From positions 37,985 to 101,984 of the forward strand of contig JADZFO010000046.1 in NCBI GenBank assembly GCA_020849855.1: a DNA stretch of 64,000 nucleotides, given 5' to 3'. Shown piece after piece: positions 40,527 through 48,839 of this stretch. Below the pieces are notes generated by a model. That model had not been told where the DNA came from, searched no databases, and worked only from the letters and a program-made list of their open reading frames with translations. The position numbers were made by a program, and so were the translations under genes. Within the stretch, counting starts at the first letter, position 1. Every line of letters begins with the position of its first letter. Origin of the DNA: a bacterium (GTDB lineage: Bacteria > 4484-113 > JAFGCY01).

Positions 40527-41876
40527 TTACTGCTCTTCCTGCGCGGCGTTTGATACACGTTCCAGCTTCAGCAGCTTGATCCGGTTGCCCTGTACCTTCA
40601 GCGCCGTGATCTTCACGCCGGGGTTCATCTCGTTACCCTCAAGCAGCAGCTCGTCGCCCACGCGGACACCCCGGCCGAGCCTTTCCATCAGCAGGCCGCC
40701 TATGGTGCTGGCCTCCACATCCTCCAGCTCGAGGCCTTCCAGCTCTGGCAGCTGGTCCACCCGGGCCCGGCTGGAGACTATGGCGTACTCGTCAGTGCGC
40801 CGCAGGATGTCCACGTTCTGCGCGGAATCGAACTCGTCGGTGATATCCCCGACCAGCTCCTCCAGAATGTCCTCCAGGGTCACAATGCCGGCTGTGCCGC
40901 CGTGCTCGTCAACCACCACCGCCATGTGGCTGGAGGCGGCCTGCAGTTCGCGCAGGGCATCAACGATGCTCTTGGAATCCGGGAAGAAGAGGATCTGGCG
41001 CATCATGGGCAGCAGGGACTCAACCGCCCAGCTGTCCAGCGGGTCCTTGCCCTGGGTGCCAACCTTCGTGGCATGCCGCACCAGGTCCTTCATCAGCACC
41101 ACGCCGATCACTTCGTCAATGTCCTCGTGGAAGACCGGCAGGCGCGAGAAGCCGCGCTGGCTCATCAGCTCCAGGGCCGCGCCGATCAGCGTGGTATCCG
41201 GCACGGCGGCCACATCCACCCGGGGGGTCATCACCTCGCGCAGGTCTGTGGAGCTGAAATCCAGAGCCTCGCGGGCCACCTGGGCGTCAATGCTGTGCAG
41301 CTCTCCGCCCTTCTGGGCCAGCACCAGCGCGGTGGACAGCTCAGCGCGGGAGACGCTGGTCTCCATGGCGTTCTTGCCACCCGAGAGGCGGTTAACCAGG
41401 GGCAGCAGCGCCACCTCCAGCAGCCAGCTGAAGGGCGACAGGACGGTCTGGAAGAAGGCCGCCGGCACGGCCAGCAGGCGCGCCAGGCGGATGCCGGAAA
41501 CCGCCGCCACGGTCTTGGGCAGCAGCTCGCCAAAGACAGTCTGCAGCACAGTCATGGCTACGGCGGCGATCATGGTGGCCTGGGCTGTAGAGACCAGCTG
41601 CCGGGCCTCGACCAGATAACTGATGCACCAGCCGGTGAACCAGGCCGCCAGGCCCATGGAGGCCAGGTTGTTGCCGATCAGCATTGTGGTCAGCAGGCGC
41701 TGAGGCTTGGAGCGCAGGCGCTGCAGGATCTTCGCGCTGCGCGAGCCCTTGCGCGCCTCGGTCTCCGCGGCCAGCGGGTCCAGGGCCATGATGGCGATCT
41801 CGCCGGAGGCGAAGAAGGCCAGCGCGAGCAAGCCGGCCAGGACAATCAGGAGCATCACCAGCAGCTCAGCGGACAT
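40527..41876 (-). CDS. CNNM/CorB-type CBS-domain membrane protein (HlyC family)
   Basis: About 449 residues. An N-terminal DUF21 domain with four helices (LLVMLLIVLAGLLALAFFAS then GEIAIMAL; LLTTMLIGNNLASMGLAAWF; MTVLQTVFGELLPKTVA) carries the conserved GELLPK motif. Two CBS domains follow (EVMTPRVDVAAVP ... LPVFHEDIDEVIGVVLMKDL and HMAVVVDEHGGTAGIVTLED), and then a CorC/HlyC C-terminal domain (TIGGLLMERLGRGVRVGDEL). Proteins of this architecture transport or sense magnesium and cobalt; the old haemolysin label is not meaningful. The start is uncertain: a GTG at 41894 has GGAGGTGA three nucleotides upstream, whereas the ATG at 41876 gives the typical family beginning. Confidence 0.9.
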   Translation of the reverse strand: MSAELLVMLLIVLAGLLALAFFASGEIAIMALDPLAAETEARKGSRSAKILQRLRSKPQRLLTTMLIGNNLASMGLAAWFTGWCISYLVEARQLVSTAQATMIAAVAMTVLQTVFGELLPKTVAAVSGIRLARLLAVPAAFFQTVLSPFSWLLEVALLPLVNRLSGGKNAMETSVSRAELSTALVLAQKGGELHSIDAQVAREALDFSSTDLREVMTPRVDVAAVPDTTLIGAALELMSQRGFSRLPVFHEDIDEVIGVVLMKDLVRHATKVGTQGKDPLDSWAVESLLPMMRQILFFPDSKSIVDALRELQAASSHMAVVVDEHGGTAGIVTLEDILEELVGDITDEFDSAQNVDILRRTDEYAIVSSRARVDQLPELEGLELEDVEASTIGGLLMERLGRGVRVGDELLLEGNEMNPGVKITALKVQGNRIKLLKLERVSNAAQEEQ

Positions 41877-42002
41877 AGGCGGCGCGGGCCGCACTCACCT
41901 CCGGTCCGGCAGGGGAGCCAGGTTCTCGCGGCGGTGCGTCCGCGGGCAGGCAGCTATCCATGGGCCGATTGTAGCAGCGCGGCAAATGCAGCCTTAGCGG
42001 GC

Positions 42003-42371
42003 TCACTTCTTGAAGAAGAGATAGACCGCGGTGGCGGCCAGCAGGACGCTGAAGGACTTGCGCACAATGAGGGGGTCAATGCTGTTGGAGAGCCGGCCGC
42101 CGAAATAGCCGCCGGCGAAGATACCCAGGCCCAGCGCGGCGACGGCATATAGGTCAATTCGCACCGCCGGGTTCTTCCAGTACTGCAGGAAGCCAAGCGC
42201 CACGACAGGCAGACACAGCACGCCAAGGCTGGTGCCCTGCGCCCGGAGCTGGTCATAGCCAAAAAAGAGCACCAGGGCCGGGATCATGATGATTGCGCCG
42301 CCCACTCCCGCAAAGCCGGAGAGCAGGCCGGCAAAGAGCCCCAGCGCCAGCAGACCCAGATAGATAAGCAT
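42003..42371 (-). CDS. TauE/SafE-family half-size membrane transporter
   Basis: A 122-residue membrane protein with three or four helices: LGLLALGLFAGLLSGFAGVG then GAIIMIPAL, GVLCLPVVALGFLQYW, and LYAVAALGLGIFAGGYFGGR. The GFAGVGGAIIMIPAL block is the signature of TauE/SafE (DUF81) exporters of sulfite, sulfonates and other organic anions. Full-length members are about 250 residues with two such halves, so this half-size form probably dimerises. The charged tail ends YLFFKK. CACAAT lies five nucleotides before the ATG, close to the leaderless arrangement. The substrate is unknown. Confidence 0.85.
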   Translation of the reverse strand: MLIYLGLLALGLFAGLLSGFAGVGGAIIMIPALVLFFGYDQLRAQGTSLGVLCLPVVALGFLQYWKNPAVRIDLYAVAALGLGIFAGGYFGGRLSNSIDPLIVRKSFSVLLAATAVYLFFKK

Positions 42372-42622
42372 TGTCTATTGTGGCACTTGGGCCGCCAGTT
42401 GCCTTGCGGGACGGCATTCTGCTTGAAGCAGAGTCACATGGATATAGACATAAGTACAGACCTGCAGCAGCAATAAGCGCTGCCGGATGTTGAAATTTCT
42501 CTGAACTTCACCGCAGCCCGGCTAGTCTCTTCAAAAGTATGGGTACAAATTGTTGATAACTCGCCGATGTATGTACTGAAGGCGGGTCATCAGCCGGGGG
42601 CTGAAAGACGAGGAGGATCGCA

Positions 42623-42835
42623 ATGAAGAAGGCAAAGACGATCAAGGCGTCCCGCAAGGACAGGGAAGCTCGCCAGCCCTTCAGTCAGCTGCTGCCCAGC
42701 GCCGCGCCCCCGCTGCTGCTCAGGCAGGCCTGGCCCGCCGATGCGCAGTGGCTGGCCTTCTGGGCCCGCCAGGAGCAGCTGATGCTGGAGCACGGTCTGC
42801 TCGGCCCGCAGGCTGCTGAAGCGCTGGGGGAGTAA
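42623..42835 (+). CDS. Small orphan protein
   Basis: A 70-residue protein with a very basic start (KKAKTIKASRKDREAR) and a helical, Trp-containing end (LRQAWPADAQWLAFWARQ). I do not recognise it. It is kept because AGGAGG lies at the right distance from the ATG and there is no competing gene on either strand. The 250-nt interval upstream (42372-42622) holds nothing else that I can identify. Confidence 0.5.
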   Translation: MKKAKTIKASRKDREARQPFSQLLPSAAPPLLLRQAWPADAQWLAFWARQEQLMLEHGLLGPQAAEALGE

Positions 42836-42954
42836 GCTCTATAGGCATCAGCACAGCCGGCCAGGTTGAGCTGGCCTGCCTGCCCCAGCCGAGGGGCCAG
42901 GCCAAGGATCAGTACTTAGCTGGCGAGGTGATGACCTTCAGGGCTCGACTCGTC

Positions 42955-42960
42955 TAGAAT
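42955..42960 (+). promoter_or_regulatory. -10 element of leaderless promoter (NAGPA-type gene)
   Basis: TAGAAT, six nucleotides (CACTGC), then the GTG start at 42967. Confidence 0.5.
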
Positions 42961-42966
42961 CACTGC

Positions 42967-44520
42967 GTGACTAAGCGAGGGTTGAGTTTCCCGCTGCGGC
43001 GGGGCCAGGAGTCGATTGACGCGCGCCGGATTGTCATCTGGCGTATGCTGGGCCTGTGTCTGCTGAGCCTTGGGCTGTCTGGGCTGAGCCTGCTGCTGCC
43101 AGCTTCCGCGCGAGCCGCCGTGAACCTTAAGACGGCTGCCTGGGCCACCCGCGGCGATTACATCGAGATTGTGCTGGGCTTTGACGCCAAGTCGCCGGCC
43201 TACAGCGAGTCCTTCCGCTATGACCCCGACCGTTATGTGCTTTCCCTGACTGGCTGCCAGCACGCGCTGCCCAAAGAGGCCAGCGACAAGCTGGCGGCGA
43301 TTGCCCACCCGCTGCTGTCCAAGATCAGCGTGCGCAACGGCGGTGAAAACTGCGAGCTGGGCTTCTACCTAAGCCTCGCCGTCCACCCCTTCATCCGCAC
43401 TGAAGACAAGAACCTGATCCTGCGCTTCTATACCGCGACCCGCATGGAGCGCAACACCACCCTGGCCCCCGGTGTAAGCCTGACCGAAAAGGGCATCACC
43501 CGCGGCGGTGAGAACCTGGCGGCCTATATCGTGCGCATTGACCGTTCCGCGCTGAGCGGCGAAGGCGCTGCGCAGCTCTACAGCGTCTCCGGCGACCGCT
43601 ATGACCGCAAGACCCGCCTGCGGGCCCCCAGCAGCTATGCCCGCAAAGAGCGCGCGGAAGTGGTAATCAACGGCGGTTTCTTCGGCAAGCAGGGCCAGCA
43701 TCTCTCCACCCTGGTGGAGAAGGGCCTGATGCGTGCCACCGGCGTCTATCCGACGCGGCCGATGCTGGTGGTCAGCGACAGCGGCGAGGTGCTGATCGGC
43801 CGCTACAACGTGGTCACCGCGCTGGTCTATACCGACCCGAAGGGCGAAGAGAAGCGCCTGACCGTCAACGCCAAGAACTATCCCTTCCAGCAAAGCAAGG
43901 TAATGGTCTACGACCAGGACTACCCGATCGAAACCCTGCCGCAGGAAGCGATGTTCTATTACCTGCTGCGCAACCACAAGATCGAGTATCACGGCAGCAA
44001 CACCAAAGGGCTGACACTTGGCGAGGGCGTATTGCTGCTTGCCACGGACATCATCCCGGAGGCCAACCCGCTGCAGGACGTGCCGGACGGCAGCTCTGTC
44101 GCGCTGGAGACCAAGCTGACGGACGAGACGGGCCGCAAGCTGCGGGCCGAGAGCGCCATAGGCGGGGCCCCGATGCTGGTCGAAAACGGCCAGGTGGAGA
44201 TCAGCGTGGCCGAGGACAAGGTCCAGGCCGATATCGCGAAAAGCGAGCGCTCGCGCACGGCGGTCGGCCTGACCAAGGGCGGCACCCTGCTTCTGGTAGT
44301 GGTCAAGGAGACCGAGGGTCAGAACTACGGTGGCCTGACACTCAAGGCCCTGGCCGAGCTGCTTATCAGTGAAGGCACGGTAACGGCGATGAACCTCGAC
44401 GGCGGCGGATCCTCCGCGATGGTCGTCGCCGGGCACGTGCTGAACTGCGAAGAGGCCGAGCAGCGCCCCGTGAGCAACGCCCTGGTGCTGAAGCTGGCTG
44501 GCCCCCAGGGCGGGTCCTGA
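42967..44520 (+). CDS. Secreted phosphodiester glycosidase (NAGPA-type) with an AMIN-like N-domain
   Basis: A 517-residue exported protein. After the signal segment (MLGLCLLSLGLSGLSLLLP) comes an AMIN-like beta domain of about 120 residues (LKTAAWATRGDYIEIVLGFD, FRYDPDRYVLSLTGC), which in other proteins binds the cell wall. The C-terminal 330 residues are the NAGPA/DUF2233 fold: VVINGGFFGKQG, RPMLVVSDSGEVLIG, SRTAVGLTKGGTLLLVVV and the hallmark AMNLDGGGSSAMVV. The family cleaves sugar-phosphodiester or related peptidoglycan/teichoic linkages. Location in the envelope is expected. TAGAAT six nucleotides before the GTG start argues for a leaderless mRNA. The following gene is another secreted protein on the same strand. 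Confidence 0.9.
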   Translation: MTKRGLSFPLRRGQESIDARRIVIWRMLGLCLLSLGLSGLSLLLPASARAAVNLKTAAWATRGDYIEIVLGFDAKSPAYSESFRYDPDRYVLSLTGCQHALPKEASDKLAAIAHPLLSKISVRNGGENCELGFYLSLAVHPFIRTEDKNLILRFYTATRMERNTTLAPGVSLTEKGITRGGENLAAYIVRIDRSALSGEGAAQLYSVSGDRYDRKTRLRAPSSYARKERAEVVINGGFFGKQGQHLSTLVEKGLMRATGVYPTRPMLVVSDSGEVLIGRYNVVTALVYTDPKGEEKRLTVNAKNYPFQQSKVMVYDQDYPIETLPQEAMFYYLLRNHKIEYHGSNTKGLTLGEGVLLLATDIIPEANPLQDVPDGSSVALETKLTDETGRKLRAESAIGGAPMLVENGQVEISVAEDKVQADIAKSERSRTAVGLTKGGTLLLVVVKETEGQNYGGLTLKALAELLISEGTVTAMNLDGGGSSAMVVAGHVLNCEEAEQRPVSNALVLKLAGPQGGS

Positions 44521-44623
44521 CCCTCCGAGCCTCTCTCGGGCTCCTGACTGAACTGCCCGGCTTTTCTGGTAGTCTTATATGTGTGCCGCCGGGCTGAGGT
44601 CCGCTGCGGCCGGGGGTATTGCC

Positions 44624-45757
44624 ATGACCGCTTACTCGCATCTGCTTAAGGGACTCGCCCTGGGCGCCCTGTCCTGTGGTTTACTGGCCGTCCTGCCTGA
44701 AGGCGCCGAGGCCCGTGAACGCTCCGGCCGCCGCTCCGAGCGCCGCAGCGAGAGCCGCCATGATTCCCGCTCCGAGCGCTACAGCGATGACTGGGGCTAC
44801 CGCGCCTTCATCCCCGACGGTGGCGGCGGGCGTGTCTACTATGGCGATCCTGATGGCTACAGCAACGGCAATATCTACGGCTGGAACAACGGCTGCTATG
44901 ACGAAGGCTGGAACCACGGCAATCGGCCCTGGCGGATCTACCGCTATGGCGACCGCTATGACAACTACGGCAACGGCCTGTCCATCAGCCTGAACGGAGA
45001 CAACTTCTCGCTGAACTACCGCCGCCGCGGCCGCCCGATCTACTCCGCCCCGGACTGCGCCGAGTATGGCTACTATGGCCGCGGGCGCTACGATTCGGCG
45101 ACTTATGTTTACGGCGACGGCCCGATCGTCATCGACGGCCGGGGCAGGGATTATGATTACACCCGCCCGCCCCAGGATTACAGCGGGGATGTCTACTACG
45201 ACTACAGCCGGCACGAAGACAACGACACGACCTACAACTACTACGACTCGCCGGTGCAGCCCCGCGAGCAGCCCAGCCGCTATATCGAGACCCCGGCCTA
45301 TGGCCCGCAGCTGCCGGAAAGCGATGCTGCTGAACGCCCGCAGCGTGCCGTCGGCCTGCGCTTCCATGACCAGACCCGTCTGGCCGCGCATGACGGCGAC
45401 TGGCGCCTTTCAATCGTCGAGGGCAAGCTTTATGCCGCCCGCGGCAAGGGCAAGGGCCAGCTTGTGGCCAGCGGGGTGGACGGCGACTTTGGCGCCTATG
45501 CCTATAACAGCGGTGGTCTGCTGAGCCTGGTCTACCGCTCCGGCGGCGACGTCTACGCCTCCAGCCAGGACCCGGAGGGCCGCTGGCTGGCCGAGGGCCT
45601 GCCCTATAACGTGGACTTCCGCGCCGAGAACAGCCTGGGCCTGGTTGGCGGCGATCTGTGGTTCACCTTCAGCGCCACTGACGGCCTGCGCTATGTGGTG
45701 GTCCTGCGTGATGGCGTCTGGAGCGAGCTGGGCTCTGCCAGCGGCGGACGGCGCTAG
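44624..45757 (+). CDS. Secreted Tyr/Arg/Gly-rich protein
   Basis: A 377-residue protein. The ATG at 44624 is chosen because GGGGGT precedes it and a signal peptide follows (LALGALSCGLLAVLPEGAEA). The N-terminal 200 residues are low-complexity, dominated by Tyr, Arg, Asp, Gly and Ser (ERYSDDWGYRAF, GDRYDNYGNGL, GYYGRGRYDS, YYDYSRHEDNDTTYNYYD). The C-terminal 120 residues look like a compact beta domain with repeated short strands (GKLYAARGKGKGQLVASG, LSLVYRSGGDVYASSQDPEG), perhaps part of a propeller. Tyr-rich secreted segments can crosslink or self-assemble, but that is speculation. Unknown function. Confidence 0.7.
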   Translation: MTAYSHLLKGLALGALSCGLLAVLPEGAEARERSGRRSERRSESRHDSRSERYSDDWGYRAFIPDGGGGRVYYGDPDGYSNGNIYGWNNGCYDEGWNHGNRPWRIYRYGDRYDNYGNGLSISLNGDNFSLNYRRRGRPIYSAPDCAEYGYYGRGRYDSATYVYGDGPIVIDGRGRDYDYTRPPQDYSGDVYYDYSRHEDNDTTYNYYDSPVQPREQPSRYIETPAYGPQLPESDAAERPQRAVGLRFHDQTRLAAHDGDWRLSIVEGKLYAARGKGKGQLVASGVDGDFGAYAYNSGGLLSLVYRSGGDVYASSQDPEGRWLAEGLPYNVDFRAENSLGLVGGDLWFTFSATDGLRYVVVLRDGVWSELGSASGGRR

Positions 45758-45806
45758 AGCACCGTCCACCTTTTCTGCACCCTGGTCAGCTTGAGCTGAA
45801 GCTCAT

Positions 45807-47213
45807 TCAGTGCGCGCTGCTGCGCCAGGTATCTGACGCAGCGGACTTCGACATCCCGGGGAAGAGCGGGTTAAGCCCCAGACAGCGTTCACGGAATGCA
45901 GCGGCGGCGGCCCTCTCGCCCTGCTCCGCATAAACCTCTGATGCGAGGCCGTAGAGGCCGGGGGTGGTGTAGGGCGTGGCCAGGCACTGTTCCAGCACCC
46001 GCCGGGCATCAGCGCTGCGGCCGGCCTTCAGATAAGCCTCGGCGAGCTGCTCGGCGGCCAGGCCGGCGGGACGCGCTTCGTAGTTCTGCTCCGCCAGACT
46101 GCAGAGCTTCTGCATATCAGTCTCGAAGCTGAGGCTGTGGCTGAGCATATGTCCCATGGCCGCTTCCGGAAGCTGCTCCACCTGCCGCTCCCACAGCGCT
46201 CGCGACTGCCGGACCAGCTTCTCGCCCCGGGCCTTAAGCTGCGGGTCAGAGCTGCTCTCAGCGGCTTCAAGGTAAAGCGCGGCCAGGCGGTCCATCAGTT
46301 CGGGATGACCGCTCTGCTCTACGCATTCCTCCAGCAGGGCCGTGGCCTCCGCCCGGCGGCCCTGGAGCTCATAGACCTCGGCGATGTGTTCGCGGATCAG
46401 CCACCAGTTGCCGACTTCCTGCTGCGCCGCTTCGAAGTACTCCAGCGCCTCGGCATAGCGGCCGCTCTCCATGTGCATGGCACCGCGCTGCAGCTTCAGC
46501 CAGGCCTTCAGCTGGGCCTGGTCCGGCTCGACATACTGCTCGCTGAGCTGCAGCAGCGCCAGGGCTTCCTGCCAGCCGCCGGTGCGCAGGTGATACTCCG
46601 CCAGGAAGCTGAGCGTGCTGGACTGCGGTGCCAGGGCCGCGGCCGCGCGGTACTGCTTCAGGGCCTCTGCGTAATCCCCGCTGTGGAAGGCCACCTCGCC
46701 GCGCAGGGTGGCGATGGCCGCGCGCTCGAGACCCGAGAGGCCCACCTTGCGCTCGGCACGCTCTAGGTAAGGCTCAACCTGACTCAGGCGGTGGATGCTC
46801 ATGTTGTAGCGCGCCGCCAGCAGGTTCGGCCCTGAGCCTTCCGGCGCAATGGCGAAGGCCTCGTCCAGCAGCTTGCCGATGCTCAGATAGTCCGCGAACT
46901 GGCCGCTGAGGCCCACGCGCTCCATCAGCAGGCCGGCGAGGCGCTCGCGCTTGAGCCAGTCCCCCGGCTGCTGGTCGACCAGCTTTTGCATGCCGGCGAT
47001 CCGGCCGTCGACATCACTCAGCAGGGCCGCATAGTCCGCCGCCGGGGCGCAGGCGCTGCAGCCCGGCTGCTGCGCAGCGCTGCGCTCTTCCGCCGCCGCT
47101 TCAGTGCTGCCGCTCAAGCGAAGGCAGGCCAGCGCGGCCAGCAGGAGAAGCACTGCCAGGCTAAGGGCGCGGGGCCGCAGGCCGGGAATCTTTTCTTTAG
47201 CGTTACGCAACAT
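45807..47213 (-). CDS. Exported TPR-repeat protein
   Basis: A 468-residue protein with a hydrophobic N-terminal segment (LSLAVLLLLAALACLRL) preceded by basic residues, probably a signal anchor. Most of the rest is tetratricopeptide repeats with the W/L-G-Y-A-P spacing, for example GDYAEALKQYRAAAALAPQS, YHLRTGGWQEALALLQL, MESGRYAEALEYFEAAQQ and ELQGRRAEATALLEEC. A CSAC pair near the N-terminus is noted. GAGGTGCG precedes the ATG. It is convergent with the Tyr-rich protein gene and is followed upstream by the DUF4331 set. Partner unknown. Confidence 0.82.
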   Translation of the reverse strand: MLRNAKEKIPGLRPRALSLAVLLLLAALACLRLSGSTEAAAEERSAAQQPGCSACAPAADYAALLSDVDGRIAGMQKLVDQQPGDWLKRERLAGLLMERVGLSGQFADYLSIGKLLDEAFAIAPEGSGPNLLAARYNMSIHRLSQVEPYLERAERKVGLSGLERAAIATLRGEVAFHSGDYAEALKQYRAAAALAPQSSTLSFLAEYHLRTGGWQEALALLQLSEQYVEPDQAQLKAWLKLQRGAMHMESGRYAEALEYFEAAQQEVGNWWLIREHIAEVYELQGRRAEATALLEECVEQSGHPELMDRLAALYLEAAESSSDPQLKARGEKLVRQSRALWERQVEQLPEAAMGHMLSHSLSFETDMQKLCSLAEQNYEARPAGLAAEQLAEAYLKAGRSADARRVLEQCLATPYTTPGLYGLASEVYAEQGERAAAAAFRERCLGLNPLFPGMSKSAASDTWRSSAH

Positions 47214-47316
47214 ATCGCACCTCGAAGTGAAGATGGGAGGCTGCGGCAGGAGCAGCCTCCCGCAAGCGCATCAGCCCGCTGCAGGAGCGGTCCGGATGGC
47301 AGTCCGGCCGGTCGGG

Positions 47317-47931
47317 CTAATGTGGGTCGGCAAGGTAGGGAAAGCCGGGCTTGAAAGGCACGTCGTTGGCCGGCGGGTTCAGCGGCAGGTCGCTGAAGGT
47401 GCTCAGGTCCTGGCCGTTGGTGCCCAGCTTGAGCAGCACCGCCGCCAGGGTGATGTCCACCACCGGGTCAGTCAGCTTGCGGCCATTGGGATAGCCCGTG
47501 GGCTGGTCCGGGTTGTACTTGATCGTGTCCGGCACGATGACCGGGCCGGCCTGGGCCAGGGTTTCCTCAACCGTGGCCGGGGTCAGCGCCAGGCCCGTCA
47601 GGTCATCGTCCAGCGCGCTGTGCAGGTCGGTCACGCTGTCGGTAATCTCGCCTACCCACATGCCGGCGGCGTCCTGCACCGGGTTGGAGGCGTTGTAGCT
47701 GTCGCGGATTGGCGCGCTGCCAAGGCCCGCACTGGCCGCGATGCCGGCAGTGCCGGCCTCGACCGCGGCATGGCGGTCAATCTGGGTATAGGCCGCAGGC
47801 GGATCAGTGGCGAAGACAAAGTTGTCCTCGGGTTCGCCGCCGTCGCCGTTGCTGCAGGCGGGCATCAGCAGGGCCGCGGCCAGCAGGGCCAGCAGCAGGG
47901 CATGGGGGAAGTTGAATTCAGGGCTCTTCAT
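47317..47931 (-). CDS. Lipoprotein resembling the C-terminal part of DUF4331
   Basis: A 204-residue protein with a lipoprotein signal (LLLALLAAALLMPAC, lipobox-like MPAC). Its second half carries the blocks that end DUF4331 proteins: YPNGRKLTDPVVDITLAAVL and PGFPYLADPH, with the alanine/asparagine-rich IRDSYNASNP region earlier. The gene upstream, 2 nt away, encodes the N-terminal part of the same family with its own signal peptide, so the domain is divided over two exported polypeptides. AAGGAGG precedes the ATG. This is a separate gene and not a frameshift, as it has its own signal and Shine-Dalgarno site. Confidence 0.7.
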   Translation of the reverse strand: MKSPEFNFPHALLLALLAAALLMPACSNGDGGEPEDNFVFATDPPAAYTQIDRHAAVEAGTAGIAASAGLGSAPIRDSYNASNPVQDAAGMWVGEITDSVTDLHSALDDDLTGLALTPATVEETLAQAGPVIVPDTIKYNPDQPTGYPNGRKLTDPVVDITLAAVLLKLGTNGQDLSTFSDLPLNPPANDVPFKPGFPYLADPH

Positions 47932-47933
47932 GC

Positions 47934-48584
47934 TTAATCCTCCTTCCGGGACGCGGTGGCCCAGAACTGCAGGTTGTTGCTGCCGCTGCGGATCTCGCTT
48001 GTCGGCATTTCAATTGCCACCGCGGTGACATTCAGGCCGGCGAGGAAGTCGCGGCTGCTGGTGATGCTCAGGGTGCCTGTGGCAAGGGTGTCCAGATAGC
48101 CCTGGGCATCAAAGAAGAATGGGTCGTCGCTGTGGCCGGCCCAGACCCGCGCGCCGCCACCAGCATCCAGCACGGTCTCGACAGGCCCTTCAACCGTGCC
48201 CGGGACACCGGGCACGTTTTCAAACTGCACGCCCACAGCACCGGCGTTGTTGCGGCCGAAGCGCCAGCGCAGCTGGATGTCGCTCTGGTTGTCGCCGTTG
48301 TTGTCGATGTGCAGGGTGTAGAGCGCGTCCTCGTTGTAGACACCCTCGCTGTCCGGCTGCGGGCGGCTGTCGTTAAAGCCGGCCCAGCAGACGATGGCCG
48401 TGGTCTCGCCCCCGCCGGAATCAAAGACATACAGGTCCGTGATGTCCATCGAGGCATCCGCCTTGACCAGCGGGGATTCGTCGTGGTCTGAGGCCTGGAT
48501 GCGGGTCGCCCACCAGCCGCCGGCAACGCAGAGCGCGCAAAGGCTGAAGGCAAGTCCGATCCTGAGGCCGATTTGCTTGTGCAT
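47934..48584 (-). CDS. Secreted protein resembling the N-terminal part of DUF4331
   Basis: A 216-residue exported protein. GGAGGA precedes the ATG, and a signal peptide follows (GLAFSLCALCVAGGWWATRI). The start of the mature part, SDHDESPLVKADASMDITDL then YVF, and the block ALYTLHIDNNGDNQSDIQLR are the opening of DUF4331, a family often described as beta-propeller-like surface proteins of unknown function. The C-terminus ends SGSNNLQFWATASR, where full-length members continue into the part encoded by the downstream gene. A good promoter (TTGACT, 17 nt, GATAAT) lies at 48637-48665. The two genes form a compact operon. Confidence 0.75.
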   Translation of the reverse strand: MHKQIGLRIGLAFSLCALCVAGGWWATRIQASDHDESPLVKADASMDITDLYVFDSGGGETTAIVCWAGFNDSRPQPDSEGVYNEDALYTLHIDNNGDNQSDIQLRWRFGRNNAGAVGVQFENVPGVPGTVEGPVETVLDAGGGARVWAGHSDDPFFFDAQGYLDTLATGTLSITSSRDFLAGLNVTAVAIEMPTSEIRSGSNNLQFWATASRKED

Positions 48585-48636
48585 AGAGTCCTCCGGGCTT
48601 TTGGCGGCTGGAGCAGCAGCGCCGCCTGTGCTGGGG

Positions 48637-48665
48637 ATTATCCAGATTCGCGGCAGTAAAGTCAA
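48637..48665 (-). promoter_or_regulatory. Sigma70-type promoter of the DUF4331 pair
   Basis: Minus strand: TTGACT at 48665-48660, 17-nt spacer, GATAAT at 48642-48637. The transcript would have a leader of about 45 nt with a GGAGGA Shine-Dalgarno site. Confidence 0.65.
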
Positions 48666-48797
48666 GTATCCATGACATAAATTTTTGTGTAATGACATCA
48701 ATACAAGAGTGCTGCCATAATTCTGATCCGCCTTGGCGGAACTGTGAAAGGCCGGAGAATTGCCCGTAGCGGGCCCGCCAATCCCGGCTGCGGGGCC

Positions 48798-48803
48798 TAC
48801 AAT
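48798..48803 (+). promoter_or_regulatory. -10 element of pgk
   Basis: TACAAT upstream of pgk with about 36 nt to the ATG; GAGGGGGT provides the ribosome site. Contrast with the leaderless genes. Confidence 0.4.
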
Positions 48804-48839
48804 CTTGCCCCGGCAGACAGGCTGCCGAGGGGGTATCCC

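Noticed and set aside
47317-48584. Frameshift splitting one DUF4331 gene
   Set aside because: Each half has its own Shine-Dalgarno site and signal peptide, and the second has a lipobox, so they read as two genes.
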